A DNA stretch of 64,000 bases, taken from Spirochaetae bacterium HGW-Spirochaetae-3 (GTDB lineage Bacteria; Spirochaetota; Spirochaetia; Treponematales; UBA12059). The stretch spans positions 162,787 to 226,786 of the forward strand of contig PGXV01000004.1 in NCBI GenBank assembly GCA_002839315.1, given 5' to 3'. Position 1 is the stretch's first letter, and every line of letters begins with the position of its first letter. The notes beneath the pieces were generated by a model, which was not told the origin of the DNA, did no database searches, and was given only the letters and a program-made list of their open reading frames with translations. Shown here in pieces: positions 8,275-17,186 of the stretch. The translations under genes were made by a program, and so were the position numbers.

Positions 8275-9573
8275 TTATGCCTTCTTCGGCCAGAACTGCT
8301 CGATCAGCTTGGTCTGGAGGCCGGTCTCCTGCGGCTCGAAGCAGGCGGCGAGCATCTCCCATCCCTTGTCGAGCGCGCCCTCGAGCGGGATGTTGACGGA
8401 CAGGTCCATCATCTCCTTCTCGAACAGCTCGCCGTACTTGAGCAGCTTCTGGTCCCACGCCGACATCTGGAAGCCCATCGACTTCTTCTCGAGCGTATCG
8501 CGATACGCCGCGAACAGCTTGATCATGCCGTCCATGATGGCGCGATGGTCGGCGCGGGTCTTGCCGTTCACCTGCTGCTTGAGGCGCGACAGCGAGCCGA
8601 ACGGCTCGATGCGCCCGCCCTTGAGGTAGAACTGGCCCTCGGTGATATAGCCGGTATTGTCCGGTACCGGGTGCGTGACGTCGTCGCCGGGCATCGTCGT
8701 CACCGCGAGTATCGTTATGGAGCCCGAGTCGGCGAAGTCGACCGCCTTCTCGTATCGCGACGCGAGCTGGGAATAGAGGTCGCCCGGATATCCGCGGTTC
8801 GAAGGGACCTGCTCCTGGGTGATCGCTATCTCCTTCATCGCGTCGGCGAAGTTGGTCATGTCCGTCAGCAGCACGAGCACGTTGAGGCCCTTGAGGGCGA
8901 AGCGCTCGGCTACGGCCAGCGACAGGTCCGGTACCATCAGGCACTCGACGACCGGGTCGGCCGCGGTGTGGACGAACATGATAGTCTTCTGCAGCGAGCC
9001 GCCTTCCTCCAGGGTATCCTTGAAGAACAGGTAGTCGTCGTACTTGAGGCCCATGCCGCCGAGGATGATCAGGTCGACCTCGGCCTGCATAGCAATGCGG
9101 GCGAGGAGCTGGTTGTACGGCTCGCCAGACACCGAGAAGATCGGCAGCTTCTGGCTCTTAACGAGCGTGTTGAAGAGGTCGATCATCGGGATGCCGGTAC
9201 GTATCATCTCCCGCGGGATGATGCGGTTCGTCGGATTCACCGACGGACCGCCTATCGGTATCAGGTTCTCGTGCAGCGCCGGGCCCTTGTCGCGAGGCTC
9301 GCCAGAGCCGGTGAAGATACGGCCCTTGAGCGAGTCGCCGAACGACACGCGCATCGGGTTGCCGAGGAAACGGACCTCGTCGCCGGTGGAGATGCCGCGG
9401 CCGCCCGCGAACACCTGCAACGACACGAGGTCCTCGTCGAGGCGGTTGACCTCGGCGAGCGACGTGCCGAAACGCGTCTTGACCTCGGCGAGCTCTCCGT
9501 AGGTGACGTCCGTCGCCTTGACGCTGATGACGTTGCCCTTTATCGATTCTATTCGAGAATAAACCTTCTTCAT
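8275..9573 (-). CDS. atpB: V-type ATP synthase/ATPase subunit B (non-catalytic nucleotide subunit)
   Basis: 432 residues from ATG at 9573 ([18 protein letters not shown]); the longer frame upstream only reads through subunit A in another phase. It forms the A3B3 head with subunit A. Family marks include the beta-barrel start, [13 protein letters not shown], the [25 protein letters not shown] stretch and the degenerate phosphate-loop region [14 protein letters not shown], which lacks a full Walker A, as expected for [19 protein letters not shown] is also diagnostic. It follows subunit A after 5 nt. Confidence 0.95.
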   Translation of the reverse strand: MKKVYSRIESIKGNVISVKATDVTYGELAEVKTRFGTSLAEVNRLDEDLVSLQVFAGGRGISTGDEVRFLGNPMRVSFGDSLKGRIFTGSGEPRDKGPALHENLIPIGGPSVNPTNRIIPREMIRTGIPMIDLFNTLVKSQKLPIFSVSGEPYNQLLARIAMQAEVDLIILGGMGLKYDDYLFFKDTLEEGGSLQKTIMFVHTAADPVVECLMVPDLSLAVAERFALKGLNVLVLLTDMTNFADAMKEIAITQEQVPSNRGYPGDLYSQLASRYEKAVDFADSGSITILAVTTMPGDDVTHPVPDNTGYITEGQFYLKGGRIEPFGSLSRLKQQVNGKTRADHRAIMDGMIKLFAAYRDTLEKKSMGFQMSAWDQKLLKYGELFEKEMMDLSVNIPLEGALDKGWEMLAACFEPQETGLQTKLIEQFWPKKA

Positions 9574-9578
9574 ATCCG

Positions 9579-11348
9579 TTACTCCAGGCTTTCGATGATC
9601 CGGGCGGCCCGCTTGTCCAGTCCCGATACCCGTTCGTCGACGAAGGCCTTCAGCTCCGCGTCTGCCTTCTTGTATACGTCGATGCCCCACTCGATCCCGT
9701 TGATGTCGAGGTAGCGCTGGCGCAGCTGGTTGAACCATCCGCGCGCGGCTTCCTTGTCCTTGAAATCGAACGTGGAGCCGAGTATCCGTACGCACTTCGA
9801 GAACATCGACTTCTGGCGCTCCGGCGAGACCGACGCGTCGACCGCGTCGAACGAGTTCTGCTGCAGGTAGACCGCGTCGAGGAACTCTCCCTTGAGGTAC
9901 ACGAGGTAATCGTCGATGCTCGTGCCTTCCTCGCCGACCACCTTCATCATCTGTCCGACCTCGGCGCCGCGCGACAGGAAGCCGTGAGCCCACGCGACGG
10001 AATCGGCGTCCAGGAGGCCCTTGTACTTCGACCACGAGTCGAGCGGGTGGATGGCGGGGTACTTGCGGGCGTCGGAACGCTCGCGGGACAGGCCGTGGAA
10101 GGCGCCGACTACCTTGAGCGTCGCCTGCGTCACCGGCTCCTCGAAGTTGCCGCCGGCCGGCGACACGGTGCCGCCTATCGTCACCGAGCCGGCGCGGCCG
10201 TCCTTGAGGCGGACGATGCCGGCGCGCTCGTAGAAGCTGGCGATGGTCGACTCGAGATAGGCCGGGAAGGCCTCCTCGCCGGGGATCTCCTCGAGGCGGC
10301 CCGACATCTCGCGCATCGCCTGGGCCCAGCGGCTGGTGGAGTCGGCGAGGAGGAGCACGTTGAGCCCCATCTGCCGGTAGTACTCCGCCATCGTGACGGC
10401 CGTATAGACGGAAGCCTCGCGCGACGCGACCGGCATCGACGAGGTATTGCATACGATGATGGTACGCTCCATCAGGGACTTGCCGGTACGCGGATCGATG
10501 AGCTCCGGGAACTCCTTGAGCGTCTCGACGACCTCGCCGGCCCGCTCGCCGCAGGCGGCGAGGATAACGATATCGACGTCGGCGTTACGGCTCGTCACCT
10601 GCTGGAGCACCGTCTTGCCGGCCCCGAACGGGCCTGGGATGCAGTAGGTGCCGCCCTTGGCGACGGGGAAGAACGTATCGATGATACGAGTCTTCGTGAC
10701 CATCGGCTCGAACGGCTTGAGGCGCTCGGCGTAGCAGTCGATGGCGCGCTTGACCGGCCAGCGGAACATCATCGTGACCGGTACGCCGGCGCCGGACTCG
10801 TCCTGCAGCACGGCGACCTCTTCGGCCACCGTATACTTGCCGGCCGGCTTCACCGACTTGACCGTATACGAGCCGTGCATCCCGAACGGTACCATCACCT
10901 GGTGCGTGAACGCGCCTTCGGGGACGGTACCGAGCACGTCAGCCCGCTCCACCTTGTCGCCGGCCTTGGCGACCGGCATCCAGTCCCATTTGATATCGCG
11001 TGGCAACGCGTCGAGATAGACGCCCGCCTCGAGGAAGTAGCCGGCCTTCTTGGCCACCTCGGGCAACGGGTTCTGGAGGCCGTCGTATATCTTGCCGAGC
11101 AGTCCCGGCCCGAGCTCGACGGCGAGCATCTCGCCCGTCAGCTCGACGGGGTCGCCGACCTTGATGCCCTTGGTCATCTCGAAGACCTGGGTCTGTACGA
11201 TATCGCCCTGGATCTTGATGATCTCCGACTTGAGGTGCTTGCCCCCGACGATGATATAGGCGACCTCGTTCATGGAAACGGCGCCGTCGACGCGGACGCT
11301 TACCATGTTGCCGTTCACGCCCGTGACCGCGCCTTTGGTGTTTGTCAT
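9579..11348 (-). CDS. atpA: V-type ATP synthase/ATPase catalytic subunit A
   Basis: 589 residues, standard length. It hydrolyses or makes ATP in the head of the rotary enzyme. Walker A GPFGAGKT is at residues 239-246 and the Walker B-type strand is [22 protein letters not shown]. The A-specific bulge domain is present (residues about 110-190, including [20 protein letters not shown]). It overlaps the upstream DUF2764 gene by 4 nt. The A-B-D-I-K order with DUF2764 in front is characteristic of spirochaetes. Confidence 0.97.
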   Translation of the reverse strand: MTNTKGAVTGVNGNMVSVRVDGAVSMNEVAYIIVGGKHLKSEIIKIQGDIVQTQVFEMTKGIKVGDPVELTGEMLAVELGPGLLGKIYDGLQNPLPEVAKKAGYFLEAGVYLDALPRDIKWDWMPVAKAGDKVERADVLGTVPEGAFTHQVMVPFGMHGSYTVKSVKPAGKYTVAEEVAVLQDESGAGVPVTMMFRWPVKRAIDCYAERLKPFEPMVTKTRIIDTFFPVAKGGTYCIPGPFGAGKTVLQQVTSRNADVDIVILAACGERAGEVVETLKEFPELIDPRTGKSLMERTIIVCNTSSMPVASREASVYTAVTMAEYYRQMGLNVLLLADSTSRWAQAMREMSGRLEEIPGEEAFPAYLESTIASFYERAGIVRLKDGRAGSVTIGGTVSPAGGNFEEPVTQATLKVVGAFHGLSRERSDARKYPAIHPLDSWSKYKGLLDADSVAWAHGFLSRGAEVGQMMKVVGEEGTSIDDYLVYLKGEFLDAVYLQQNSFDAVDASVSPERQKSMFSKCVRILGSTFDFKDKEAARGWFNQLRQRYLDINGIEWGIDVYKKADAELKAFVDERVSGLDKRAARIIESLE

Positions 11349-11929
11349 GCTTTCTCTCCGGATTCGTCGCGGTAATCCGCGGTTTCAAGGATGGACGCGT
11401 AAACGGTCCGATACCCTTCCTGGCCCCGTTCGACGGTGAAGCGCGCTCGGCGCTCCAGCACCTGAAGGAGCAAGGCGTATGCTACGAGGTTTTCAATATC
11501 GAAGAATTTGTTGACCGAGAGCGATTCGACGAAGGCCCAGCGCTCTCGCTCCAGGAGGAGCTCGCCCTGAAGCGGGTCATCGCCCTGGAAGGCGGCCTGG
11601 GCGGTCTTGACGCCGTCCCATTCCGGTTCGCCCGGTTTGACGTGCCTGTCGGCCGGTTTCTGGAGCCTGCCCGCGCGGAGCCTCGCCAGCTCGTTGCGTA
11701 GCGATAGCTCCCAGCGGTAGTACCGCGACAAGAGCGGCGATGAATCGACGGCCGTCGGGAACGAACCGTCTTCCGGTATGAAGAGCCTCGCTCCCCGTAG
11801 CGTCGCGTCGTCCTTGGCGGACAGGAAGCGGGAAGCCCTGTCCAGGAATTCGCCGTACGCGATGGGAGGAGCGGAGGCAGTGGCCTGCAACGACGGCAAC
11901 GTCGCCACGAAATAGTAATACGAAGACAT
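11345..11929 (-). CDS. DUF2764 family protein of the V-ATPase operon
   Basis: 194 residues beginning MSSYYYFVATLPSLQ, the typical opening of the DUF2764 family that sits between the E and A genes in spirochaete and Bacteroidota V-ATPase operons. No C (d), F or G subunit gene is seen in this operon, so this protein may take the place of the C-type collar subunit. That is inference from position and helical character (long helices around LSRYYRWELSLRNELARLRAG). It is coupled to atpA by a 4-nt overlap. Confidence 0.8.
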   Translation of the reverse strand: MSSYYYFVATLPSLQATASAPPIAYGEFLDRASRFLSAKDDATLRGARLFIPEDGSFPTAVDSSPLLSRYYRWELSLRNELARLRAGRLQKPADRHVKPGEPEWDGVKTAQAAFQGDDPLQGELLLERERWAFVESLSVNKFFDIENLVAYALLLQVLERRARFTVERGQEGYRTVYASILETADYRDESGEKA

Positions 11930-11936
11930 GGCGGCC

Positions 11937-12557
11937 CTACTTCGCCGCCTCCGCGACGGCCGCGGCGGCGATCGCCGCGAGGCGGGCGTTCAGGTAGGAA
12001 CCGAGCATGTCGGCCACCGCCTGAGCGGAAAAATCGTAATACGCGGCCCCGCCCTTCTCCACGATCCTGAAGCCGGCCTTCGCGTCCTTAAGGGGCTTGA
12101 GCTCCATGCCCTTCTTGAGGGCCGCGCCGAGCTTATCCTTGAAGAACGCCTCGAGAGAGGCCAGATCCCTTGCGGGCAGCAATACGGACAGGTCGTCGCG
12201 ACCGTCCTTGGCCCAAGCCTCGAGGATAACAGGGAGAACCTTCTGTATCGTACCGGCATCGAATGAAGCGTCTATCTCGGAGCGGACCATGCTTCCGAGC
12301 ACGTTCTGCATCTCGCCCGAGAAGGCGAGAATCAGATCGCGCGAAGCCTGCGTAAGAGCCGCCTTGCCGGAAGCCTCCGCACGCTCCGCTTCGGCCACGG
12401 CGCGCGCTACGATAGCCTTGGCTTCCTTCTCGGCGGTCGCCACGATGGCGGCGCGCTTTGCCTCGGCCTCGGAGATTATCTTCGCGGCCTCCGCTTCGGC
12501 GCTATCCACGCCGTCACGCTTGATCTTTTCCAACAATTCCTGTACGCGAATATCCAT
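11937..12557 (-). CDS. atpE: V-type ATP synthase/ATPase subunit E (peripheral stalk)
   Basis: 206 residues. The first 80 residues form an Ala/Glu/Lys-rich coiled coil (AEAEAAKIISEAEAKRAAIV and following) and the rest is a small globular domain that caps the A3B3 head. Length and composition match subunit E. It comes second in the operon, 21 nt after the small leading gene and 7 nt before the DUF2764 gene. Confidence 0.9.
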   Translation of the reverse strand: MDIRVQELLEKIKRDGVDSAEAEAAKIISEAEAKRAAIVATAEKEAKAIVARAVAEAERAEASGKAALTQASRDLILAFSGEMQNVLGSMVRSEIDASFDAGTIQKVLPVILEAWAKDGRDDLSVLLPARDLASLEAFFKDKLGAALKKGMELKPLKDAKAGFRIVEKGGAAYYDFSAQAVADMLGSYLNARLAAIAAAAVAEAAK

Positions 12558-12578
12558 GGCATCCTCTTTCTCGGCCGA

Positions 12579-12956
12579 TTATTGGGAAGTGAACGCGTTA
12601 TCGTCCGACGATATGAATTTTCCGACCTTATCGATCTTTCTTTTTAGCAGTATATAGACGGCTTCAGGATCTTCGAGCCGCGAAACGTAGTCGCGAGACG
12701 TAGCCAACAAGTCGGCTTCGATATCAGTCGTACATTTATAGAGCGAAGGATCGATTCCGTCAACAATCACAGAGAATTTAACGAAAGCATCTAGCTCGCG
12801 CTTGAATAGCGCCAGGTTCTCGAGATGCACGTATTCCGTGATCTCTCCGTTCGCGTACCGCTTATCCATTCGCTCGACGAGGAGCTTCATCTCCTCGATA
12901 AGATCATCGAGCTCGACCCTGAACAGTCTCGCGAAATGCCTCGTCTCGCTATCCAT
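12579..12956 (-). CDS. Conserved-looking small protein leading the V-ATPase operon, unknown function
   Basis: 125 residues, all helical, acidic and without Cys-rich or membrane segments (ELDDLIEEMKLLVERMDKRYANGEITEYVHLENLALFKREL). AGGAGG precedes the ATG with good spacing, and a promoter lies further upstream, so it is the first gene of the V-ATPase transcript. Its helical, coiled-coil-like make-up would suit a stalk or assembly partner, for instance the missing G-type subunit, but I have no motif to support this. Confidence 0.7.
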   Translation of the reverse strand: MDSETRHFARLFRVELDDLIEEMKLLVERMDKRYANGEITEYVHLENLALFKRELDAFVKFSVIVDGIDPSLYKCTTDIEADLLATSRDYVSRLEDPEAVYILLKRKIDKVGKFISSDDNAFTSQ

Positions 12957-12978
12957 CGCGGACCTCCTGTCTGGCTAC

Positions 12979-13007
12979 AGTATCGTAGAAGCCCCCTGTC
13001 GGCGCAA
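12979..13007 (-). promoter_or_regulatory. Promoter of the V-ATPase operon
   Basis: On the minus strand TTGCGC (13002-13007), 17-bp spacer, GATACT (12979-12984). The start point would lie near 12972, giving a leader of about 15 nt that just holds the AGGAGG ribosome binding site. TTGCGC recurs as a -35 box at 22796 and 46937. Confidence 0.5.
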
Positions 13008-13068
13008 GATTTTCAACCAGGACAGTACGATCGTAGCCGCTCCCTTTATCCTTCAATAGCATGAACCG

Positions 13069-13098
13069 TTGACTCGCCCCATCCTGAAATGCTATGTT
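13069..13098 (+). promoter_or_regulatory. Promoter of tRNA-Gly
   Basis: TTGACT (13069-13074), 18-bp spacer, TATGTT (13093-13098). The mature tRNA begins 20 nt further on. Confidence 0.55.
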
Positions 13099-13118
13099 CT
13101 TCTCCGTCGAAGAATGAC

Positions 13119-13190
13119 GCGCCAGTCGTATAACGGCTATTACCCCAGCCTTCCAAGCTGGAGACGAGGGTTCGACTCCCTTCTGGCGCT
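13119..13190 (+). tRNA. tRNA-Gly, anticodon TCC
   Basis: 72 nt that fold as a cloverleaf. The acceptor stem is GCGCCAG with CTGGCGC and discriminator T. The anticodon stem is CCAGC/GCTGG around the loop CTTCCAA, giving anticodon TCC. The T stem is GAGGG/CCCTT around TTCGACT. The 3' CCA is not encoded. Confidence 0.93.
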
Positions 13191-13198
13191 TTAAAAAA

Positions 13199-13227
13199 GG
13201 GCTCGCCTTCTGGCGGGCTCTTTTTTT
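13199..13227 (+). terminator. Terminator of tRNA-Gly
   Basis: GGGCTCGCC pairs with GGCGGGCTC (two G-U pairs) around the loop TTCT, followed by seven T residues, starting 9 nt after the tRNA. Confidence 0.85.
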
Positions 13228-13233
13228 ATATCC

Positions 13234-13371
13234 GCGCCGGGAGGGAGTCGAACCGAAGAACCGTCGCGAGCTAGCGAGCGCGAGGCGTAGGACGCGCCGA
13301 GAGGTTCTGAGACGGCCTGTAGCGATGCCGACAGGATGTCGGCGAGCGGAAGGCGACTCCCTTCTGGCGCT
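13234..13371. repeat. Small element bounded by copies of the tRNA-Gly 3' half
   Basis: The left end (13234-13254) is an inverted copy of the tRNA 3' half, with 13 nt exact at 13242-13254. The right end (13354-13371) is an exact 18-nt direct copy of 13173-13190, the T-arm plus acceptor end. The two ends therefore form inverted repeats around about 100 bp of GC-rich, non-coding sequence. No integrase or transposase is nearby. 13372-13407, up to the next gene, holds nothing I recognise. Confidence 0.6.
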
Positions 13372-13407
13372 CTATACGAAGGCCCGCAACCGCCGTCCGC
13401 GCCGTTC

Positions 13408-15051
13408 CTAGTTGGCGAGCTTCGTGACGGCTGCCCTGCGCGTCACGAATTTGAGGTTATGAACGCCGAGCGGGTTGGAGTACCAGCCGTCCCAACGCGT
13501 CAGGTCAATAAGATCCTGCTCGACGTAATAATAGAAGGGTATGACGGCCTGGTCCTCGAGGATGAGGATGGTCTCGGCCTTCCTCAGGACATCCATCCGC
13601 GCCGGGCCTGCCTTCATCGTAGCGGCTCGTCGCAAAAGCTCGTCGTAACGCTTGTTCGAGTATAGACCGTCGTTATTCCCCGATCCGATGATGAACATGT
13701 CGAGGAACGTATTGGGATCGAGGTAATCGCCGACCCATCCGGCGCGCGCGATGTAGAAGTCGTGCGAGTCGCTGCGCGTACCAAGGAAGGACCGCCAGTC
13801 CTGGGTAACGAGCGTCACGTCTATGCCCAGGTTCTTCTTCCAGGACCGTTGTACCCATTCGGCGATCCTCTTGTGGCCTTCAAGGGTATTATAGACGACG
13901 GAAATCGCGGGAAAGCCTTGCCCATCCGGGAACCCGGCCTGGGCCAGCAGGCGGCGCGCCCCCGCTACGTCAAAGGCGGCTCCCCGGACGGACTCGTAGC
14001 CGTCCATCGCCGGCACCAACGACGCGGCGGGCAGCTGTCCGCCTTTATTGACCGTATCCACCAGCTCTTCCATATCGAGCGCCATCGCTAGCGCCTTGCG
14101 CACGCGCACGTCGTCGAGAGGCGCCCGCGACAGGTTGAAATAGTAATAGTAGGTGGCTATCTGCGGCGCGACATGGTAATCGGGCCTCAGGCGTATCTCG
14201 TCCAGGCGGGCGAGAGGAACGCCGTGGGCCCAATCCGCCTCGCCGCGCTCGTATATACCGTAGGCCTTGGCCTGATCGTCGATCGGCAGGTAGACGACGC
14301 GCGAAAGCCCGACGGCCCCGGCGTCCCAGTACCGCTCGTTAGGGACGACCTCTATAGAATCTTCCGGTATCCACGCGGCGAGGACGAAGGGGCCGTTACC
14401 GACGAAACGCTCGGGATAGAACCACTCGTCCCCGTACTTTCGTATCGCGTGCATAGGCAGGACGGAGAATACAGGATGCGCCATCATGTCGACGGCGTAG
14501 GGCATGGGCCCTACGAGGTCGCACTGGAACCGGCGGGCGTCGAGAGCCCGTATACCGACCGACTCCTCGCCCGAGCGCCCCCGGCTATACGCGTCCGCGC
14601 CGCGGATTACCATGCCGAGCAGGTACGCGTATTCCGATCCCGTCTTCGGGTCCAGCGTCCTCAGCCAGCTGTCCACGACGGTTGCGGCGGTGATCGGCGT
14701 TCCGTCGGACCAGGACGCGTCGCGCAGGGTGAAGGTAATCCGCGAGCCTCCCTCGCTATAGGCCCAGCTCCTGGCTATTCCGGGAACCGCGCGCGCGGTC
14801 CTGGGGTCGTAGGTGACGAGCCCCTCGAAGAGGGCCATCGAGATCGTATGCTCGGACACCGATGTCATCCTCGACGGATCGAGGGTCAGGGGCTCGGAGC
14901 CGTTGCATACGGTAAATTCCGCTCCTTCGGGAAGCTCGGCGGCGATGGCGGCCTTATCGGCCCCTCCCTGCGCCCAAGCGCCCGACGGCGTAGCGCTCGC
15001 GCAGGCCAGTATCGCGGTAGCGACGAGTATGCCGTTCTTAAATCGTTCCAT
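13408..15051 (-). CDS. oppA: Oligopeptide ABC transporter substrate-binding protein (OppA/SBP_bac_5 family)
   Basis: 547 residues, normal for the family. A signal peptide (about 1-28, ending GAWAQ) is followed by PEGAEFTVCNGSEPLTLDPSRMTSVSEHTISMALFEGL in pieces typical of family 5 binding proteins, and by YFNLSRAPLDDVRVRKALAMALD near residue 300. It delivers peptides or similar solutes to a permease. No permease or ATPase genes follow in this window, so the partners must be elsewhere. AAGGAGACATC precedes the ATG. It has its own promoter at 15076-15104. Confidence 0.9.
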   Translation of the reverse strand: MERFKNGILVATAILACASATPSGAWAQGGADKAAIAAELPEGAEFTVCNGSEPLTLDPSRMTSVSEHTISMALFEGLVTYDPRTARAVPGIARSWAYSEGGSRITFTLRDASWSDGTPITAATVVDSWLRTLDPKTGSEYAYLLGMVIRGADAYSRGRSGEESVGIRALDARRFQCDLVGPMPYAVDMMAHPVFSVLPMHAIRKYGDEWFYPERFVGNGPFVLAAWIPEDSIEVVPNERYWDAGAVGLSRVVYLPIDDQAKAYGIYERGEADWAHGVPLARLDEIRLRPDYHVAPQIATYYYYFNLSRAPLDDVRVRKALAMALDMEELVDTVNKGGQLPAASLVPAMDGYESVRGAAFDVAGARRLLAQAGFPDGQGFPAISVVYNTLEGHKRIAEWVQRSWKKNLGIDVTLVTQDWRSFLGTRSDSHDFYIARAGWVGDYLDPNTFLDMFIIGSGNNDGLYSNKRYDELLRRAATMKAGPARMDVLRKAETILILEDQAVIPFYYYVEQDLIDLTRWDGWYSNPLGVHNLKFVTRRAAVTKLAN

Positions 15052-15075
15052 GATGTCTCCTTATACAAACACGGC

Positions 15076-15104
15076 ATCATAGAACCGGCGATACTCTTGG
15101 TCAA
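15076..15104 (-). promoter_or_regulatory. Promoter of oppA
   Basis: On the minus strand TTGACC (15099-15104), 17-bp spacer, TATGAT (15076-15081), ahead of the oppA ribosome binding site. The -35 box overlaps the stop codon region of the capA-like gene. Confidence 0.55.
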
Positions 15105-16438
15105 ACGGTAAGAACCGGGCCCCGCTTCAGCGCGGCGTGGAGCACCCTGTTCATCAGGGCCTCGAGCCGGAATATCTCCCGTCTCTTCGCGGGTCCGATC
15201 CCGGGCACGCCTCGCCCGGAACGTAGCCCGGAGACGAGCTTCCGGAAGTCCAGCACCCGGTAGGAGACGCACTCCCCGCGAGCCTTCCTCACGTCGAGGT
15301 ATATCGGGAGCGCCTCGAGCGAGCTGACGCGGACGCCGGGGACGCCTCCCGCCTCGCCTTTCGATACGCGTATCCGGGCCAGGCACCCGAGGCGGGAATT
15401 CGGGAGGGTCCGATGGATCGAGAGGAGGTCGCCGAGGGCGTAGAGTATGAGCCCCTCGCGCCTCCTCCCGGCGCCGTCGGTATACGCGTATCGCTCCATG
15501 GGCTGCACGTTATGCGGGTGGTTCCCTACGATGACGTCGATGCCCAGCTCGATGAGCCTATGGCCCGTGGCGACCACGTTCCGGGCGGGGAAGGACTCGA
15601 ACTCGGCGCCCCAGTGGATGAGGGCCACGACAGCGTCGGCGCCGGCGGCCCTCGCCGTAGAGACCTGTCCGGCGATGGCCGAAACGTCTGCGTCTGGCCT
15701 GTTGAGACGGGCGTAGTTGGCGAGGTACTCCCGTCCCTCGGGCAGGCCGGCCCAGTTGACGCTGAAGGTCCACGAGACGAAGGCGACTCGTACGCCGTTC
15801 CGTTCGAACATGACGACGGCGTCCCTCTCGCCGGGGCTCCTCGCCGTCCCGACGTGCGGATACCCCCTCTCGTCGAGGAAGTCGAGCGTCTCGCGGAGCC
15901 CGGCCTCGCCCTGGTCCAGGCAGTGGTTGTTGGCGGTAGAGAAGAAGCCGACCCCGTTCCCGCCGTCGACTACGCGGTCGAACATCCCCGGCGTATTGTT
16001 CATTCCCCCTCGCTCGAGGATGCTCCTCGGCAGGTATTCCGGCGGCATCGAGGGCGCGACGGGGGCTTCGAGGTTGGCGCAGGCGATGTCGCCCGTGAAG
16101 TAGAAGCCCCGGACGTCGTCCCAGAGCGCGGCGGTCGTATCGGGGTTCAGGCCGGCGTGGGCGAGGATGTCGCCGCCCGCGCACAGCGTCACGCCGGCCG
16201 TCTCGACGAAGCCGTCGCGCGGGGCGAAGTCGAGGTCCTGCCCGCGGAAGTACGCCTCCAGGCCGGAGCCGGGCTCCTCCTCCTCGACCGGCCCGCACAG
16301 GTACTTGTAGCCCCACCAGTACTTCTCGTCCGCGTCCATATGGGCGGCGTTCCCCTCGAGGGGGCGCGCGCCCTTGAACGTATCCCGATGCCTGCGCCCG
16401 TAGAGCCAGCACGCCAGCTTGACCTTCGCGTCGACCAT
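15101..16438 (-). CDS. CapA-family (poly-gamma-glutamate synthesis type) metallophosphatase-like protein
   Basis: 445 residues from ATG at 16438, chosen for the strong GGAGGGG upstream; the longer frame is read-through of the neighbour. The CapA fold is shown by LCAGGDILAH, FTGDIACANLEAPV, FFSTANNHCLDQGEAGLRETLDFL, LIHWGAEFES and DVIVGNHPHNVQPME, which hold the Asp, Asn and His residues of a calcineurin-like metal site. The first about 100 residues are an extra N-terminal region not typical of CapA. No signal peptide is seen. It is last in the cluster with the DUF5058 pair and the AbgB-like hydrolase, so a role in peptide or amide metabolism is suggested. Confidence 0.8.
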   Translation of the reverse strand: MVDAKVKLACWLYGRRHRDTFKGARPLEGNAAHMDADEKYWWGYKYLCGPVEEEEPGSGLEAYFRGQDLDFAPRDGFVETAGVTLCAGGDILAHAGLNPDTTAALWDDVRGFYFTGDIACANLEAPVAPSMPPEYLPRSILERGGMNNTPGMFDRVVDGGNGVGFFSTANNHCLDQGEAGLRETLDFLDERGYPHVGTARSPGERDAVVMFERNGVRVAFVSWTFSVNWAGLPEGREYLANYARLNRPDADVSAIAGQVSTARAAGADAVVALIHWGAEFESFPARNVVATGHRLIELGIDVIVGNHPHNVQPMERYAYTDGAGRRREGLILYALGDLLSIHRTLPNSRLGCLARIRVSKGEAGGVPGVRVSSLEALPIYLDVRKARGECVSYRVLDFRKLVSGLRSGRGVPGIGPAKRREIFRLEALMNRVLHAALKRGPVLTV

Positions 16439-16455
16439 GGCTATCCCCTCCGCCG

Positions 16456-17175
16456 TCAGGCCTTCGGTACCTTCGGCACTACCGTTATCTGGCCCTTCTT
16501 GTACAGGAACCTCGCCCCGAGGATCGTTATTGGCAATAGCACGAGTATGATGACGCCTTCCCAGCCCTTGATCGGGAATATCAGGTAGTGAACGACCGCG
16601 ACGACGAGCGCCGGCAGAATAATAGCCTTCCACTGGCCCTTGACGACCACGGATCCCGCGTCGCCGGCGGCGAGGAACGAAACGAGGAGAGCGCCGAACA
16701 AGGCGGGCAGGACGTTGGCGGTAGCGGTCCTCACGGCGGGATTCGAGAAAACGGGGGCGAGCGGGGCGAGGAGCAGCGCCGTTATGAGGATGATCGAGGT
16801 AGTGACTATGGACGATACGGCCACGGATATGGTCGACAGCACCTCTCCTTCCTCGCTGGCGGGCTGGACCCCGGCTAGCTTGAGGGCGTTCATAGCGCAG
16901 GGCAGCTTGATGTTGGATACGTTACCGGTTTCGAAGGTCAGGTACGAGGCGCCGGAGCCGAGCAGCGGGACGAAGCTAACTATTTCGGATATCGCTATGG
17001 GAGTGAGGATAAGGAAGAGACCCATGGTCGCCTTGAGCACGGTGGCGAGGCCCGGGAAGATGTCGTATACCGCGCAGACGACGGTAGGTATGGTGAAGAT
17101 CAGCACGAAGAAGATGATGAAGCTGATCCGCCCGAATCTGTTGATGCGGTTAAAATACTGTTCCCTGTTTTCCAT
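16456..17175 (-). CDS. Membrane protein, partner of the DUF5058 protein
   Basis: 239 residues from ATG at 17175 (MENREQYFNRINRFGRISF), with GGGGGGAAGC upstream. About six membrane helices are visible, for instance ISFIIFFVLIFTIPTVV, VLPALFGALLVSFLA and GVIILVLLPITILGARFL. A soluble-looking loop in the middle (YLTFETGNVSNIKLPCAMNALKLAGVQPASEEG) is unusual. It follows the DUF5058 gene after 11 nt. By position the two probably form a two-component transporter for the substrate or product of the adjacent hydrolase; this is inference. Confidence 0.75.
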   Translation of the reverse strand: MENREQYFNRINRFGRISFIIFFVLIFTIPTVVCAVYDIFPGLATVLKATMGLFLILTPIAISEIVSFVPLLGSGASYLTFETGNVSNIKLPCAMNALKLAGVQPASEEGEVLSTISVAVSSIVTTSIILITALLLAPLAPVFSNPAVRTATANVLPALFGALLVSFLAAGDAGSVVVKGQWKAIILPALVVAVVHYLIFPIKGWEGVIILVLLPITILGARFLYKKGQITVVPKVPKA

Positions 17176-17186
17176 TGCTTCCCCCC

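Noticed and set aside
8104-9714. Long plus-strand frame (536 codons) opposite the V-ATPase D and B genes
   Set aside because: It is the complement of well-supported genes, has biased composition (His/Arg/Leu/Val-rich) and no domain pattern. It is a high-GC antisense shadow.
9984-11375. Long plus-strand frame (463 codons) opposite the catalytic A subunit gene
   Set aside because: Antisense of a clear Walker-type ATPase gene, with low-complexity composition.
13173-13371. tRNA 3'-end duplication as the attachment sites of an integrated island
   Set aside because: The two copies are under 200 bp apart and no integrase or cargo lies between or beside them.
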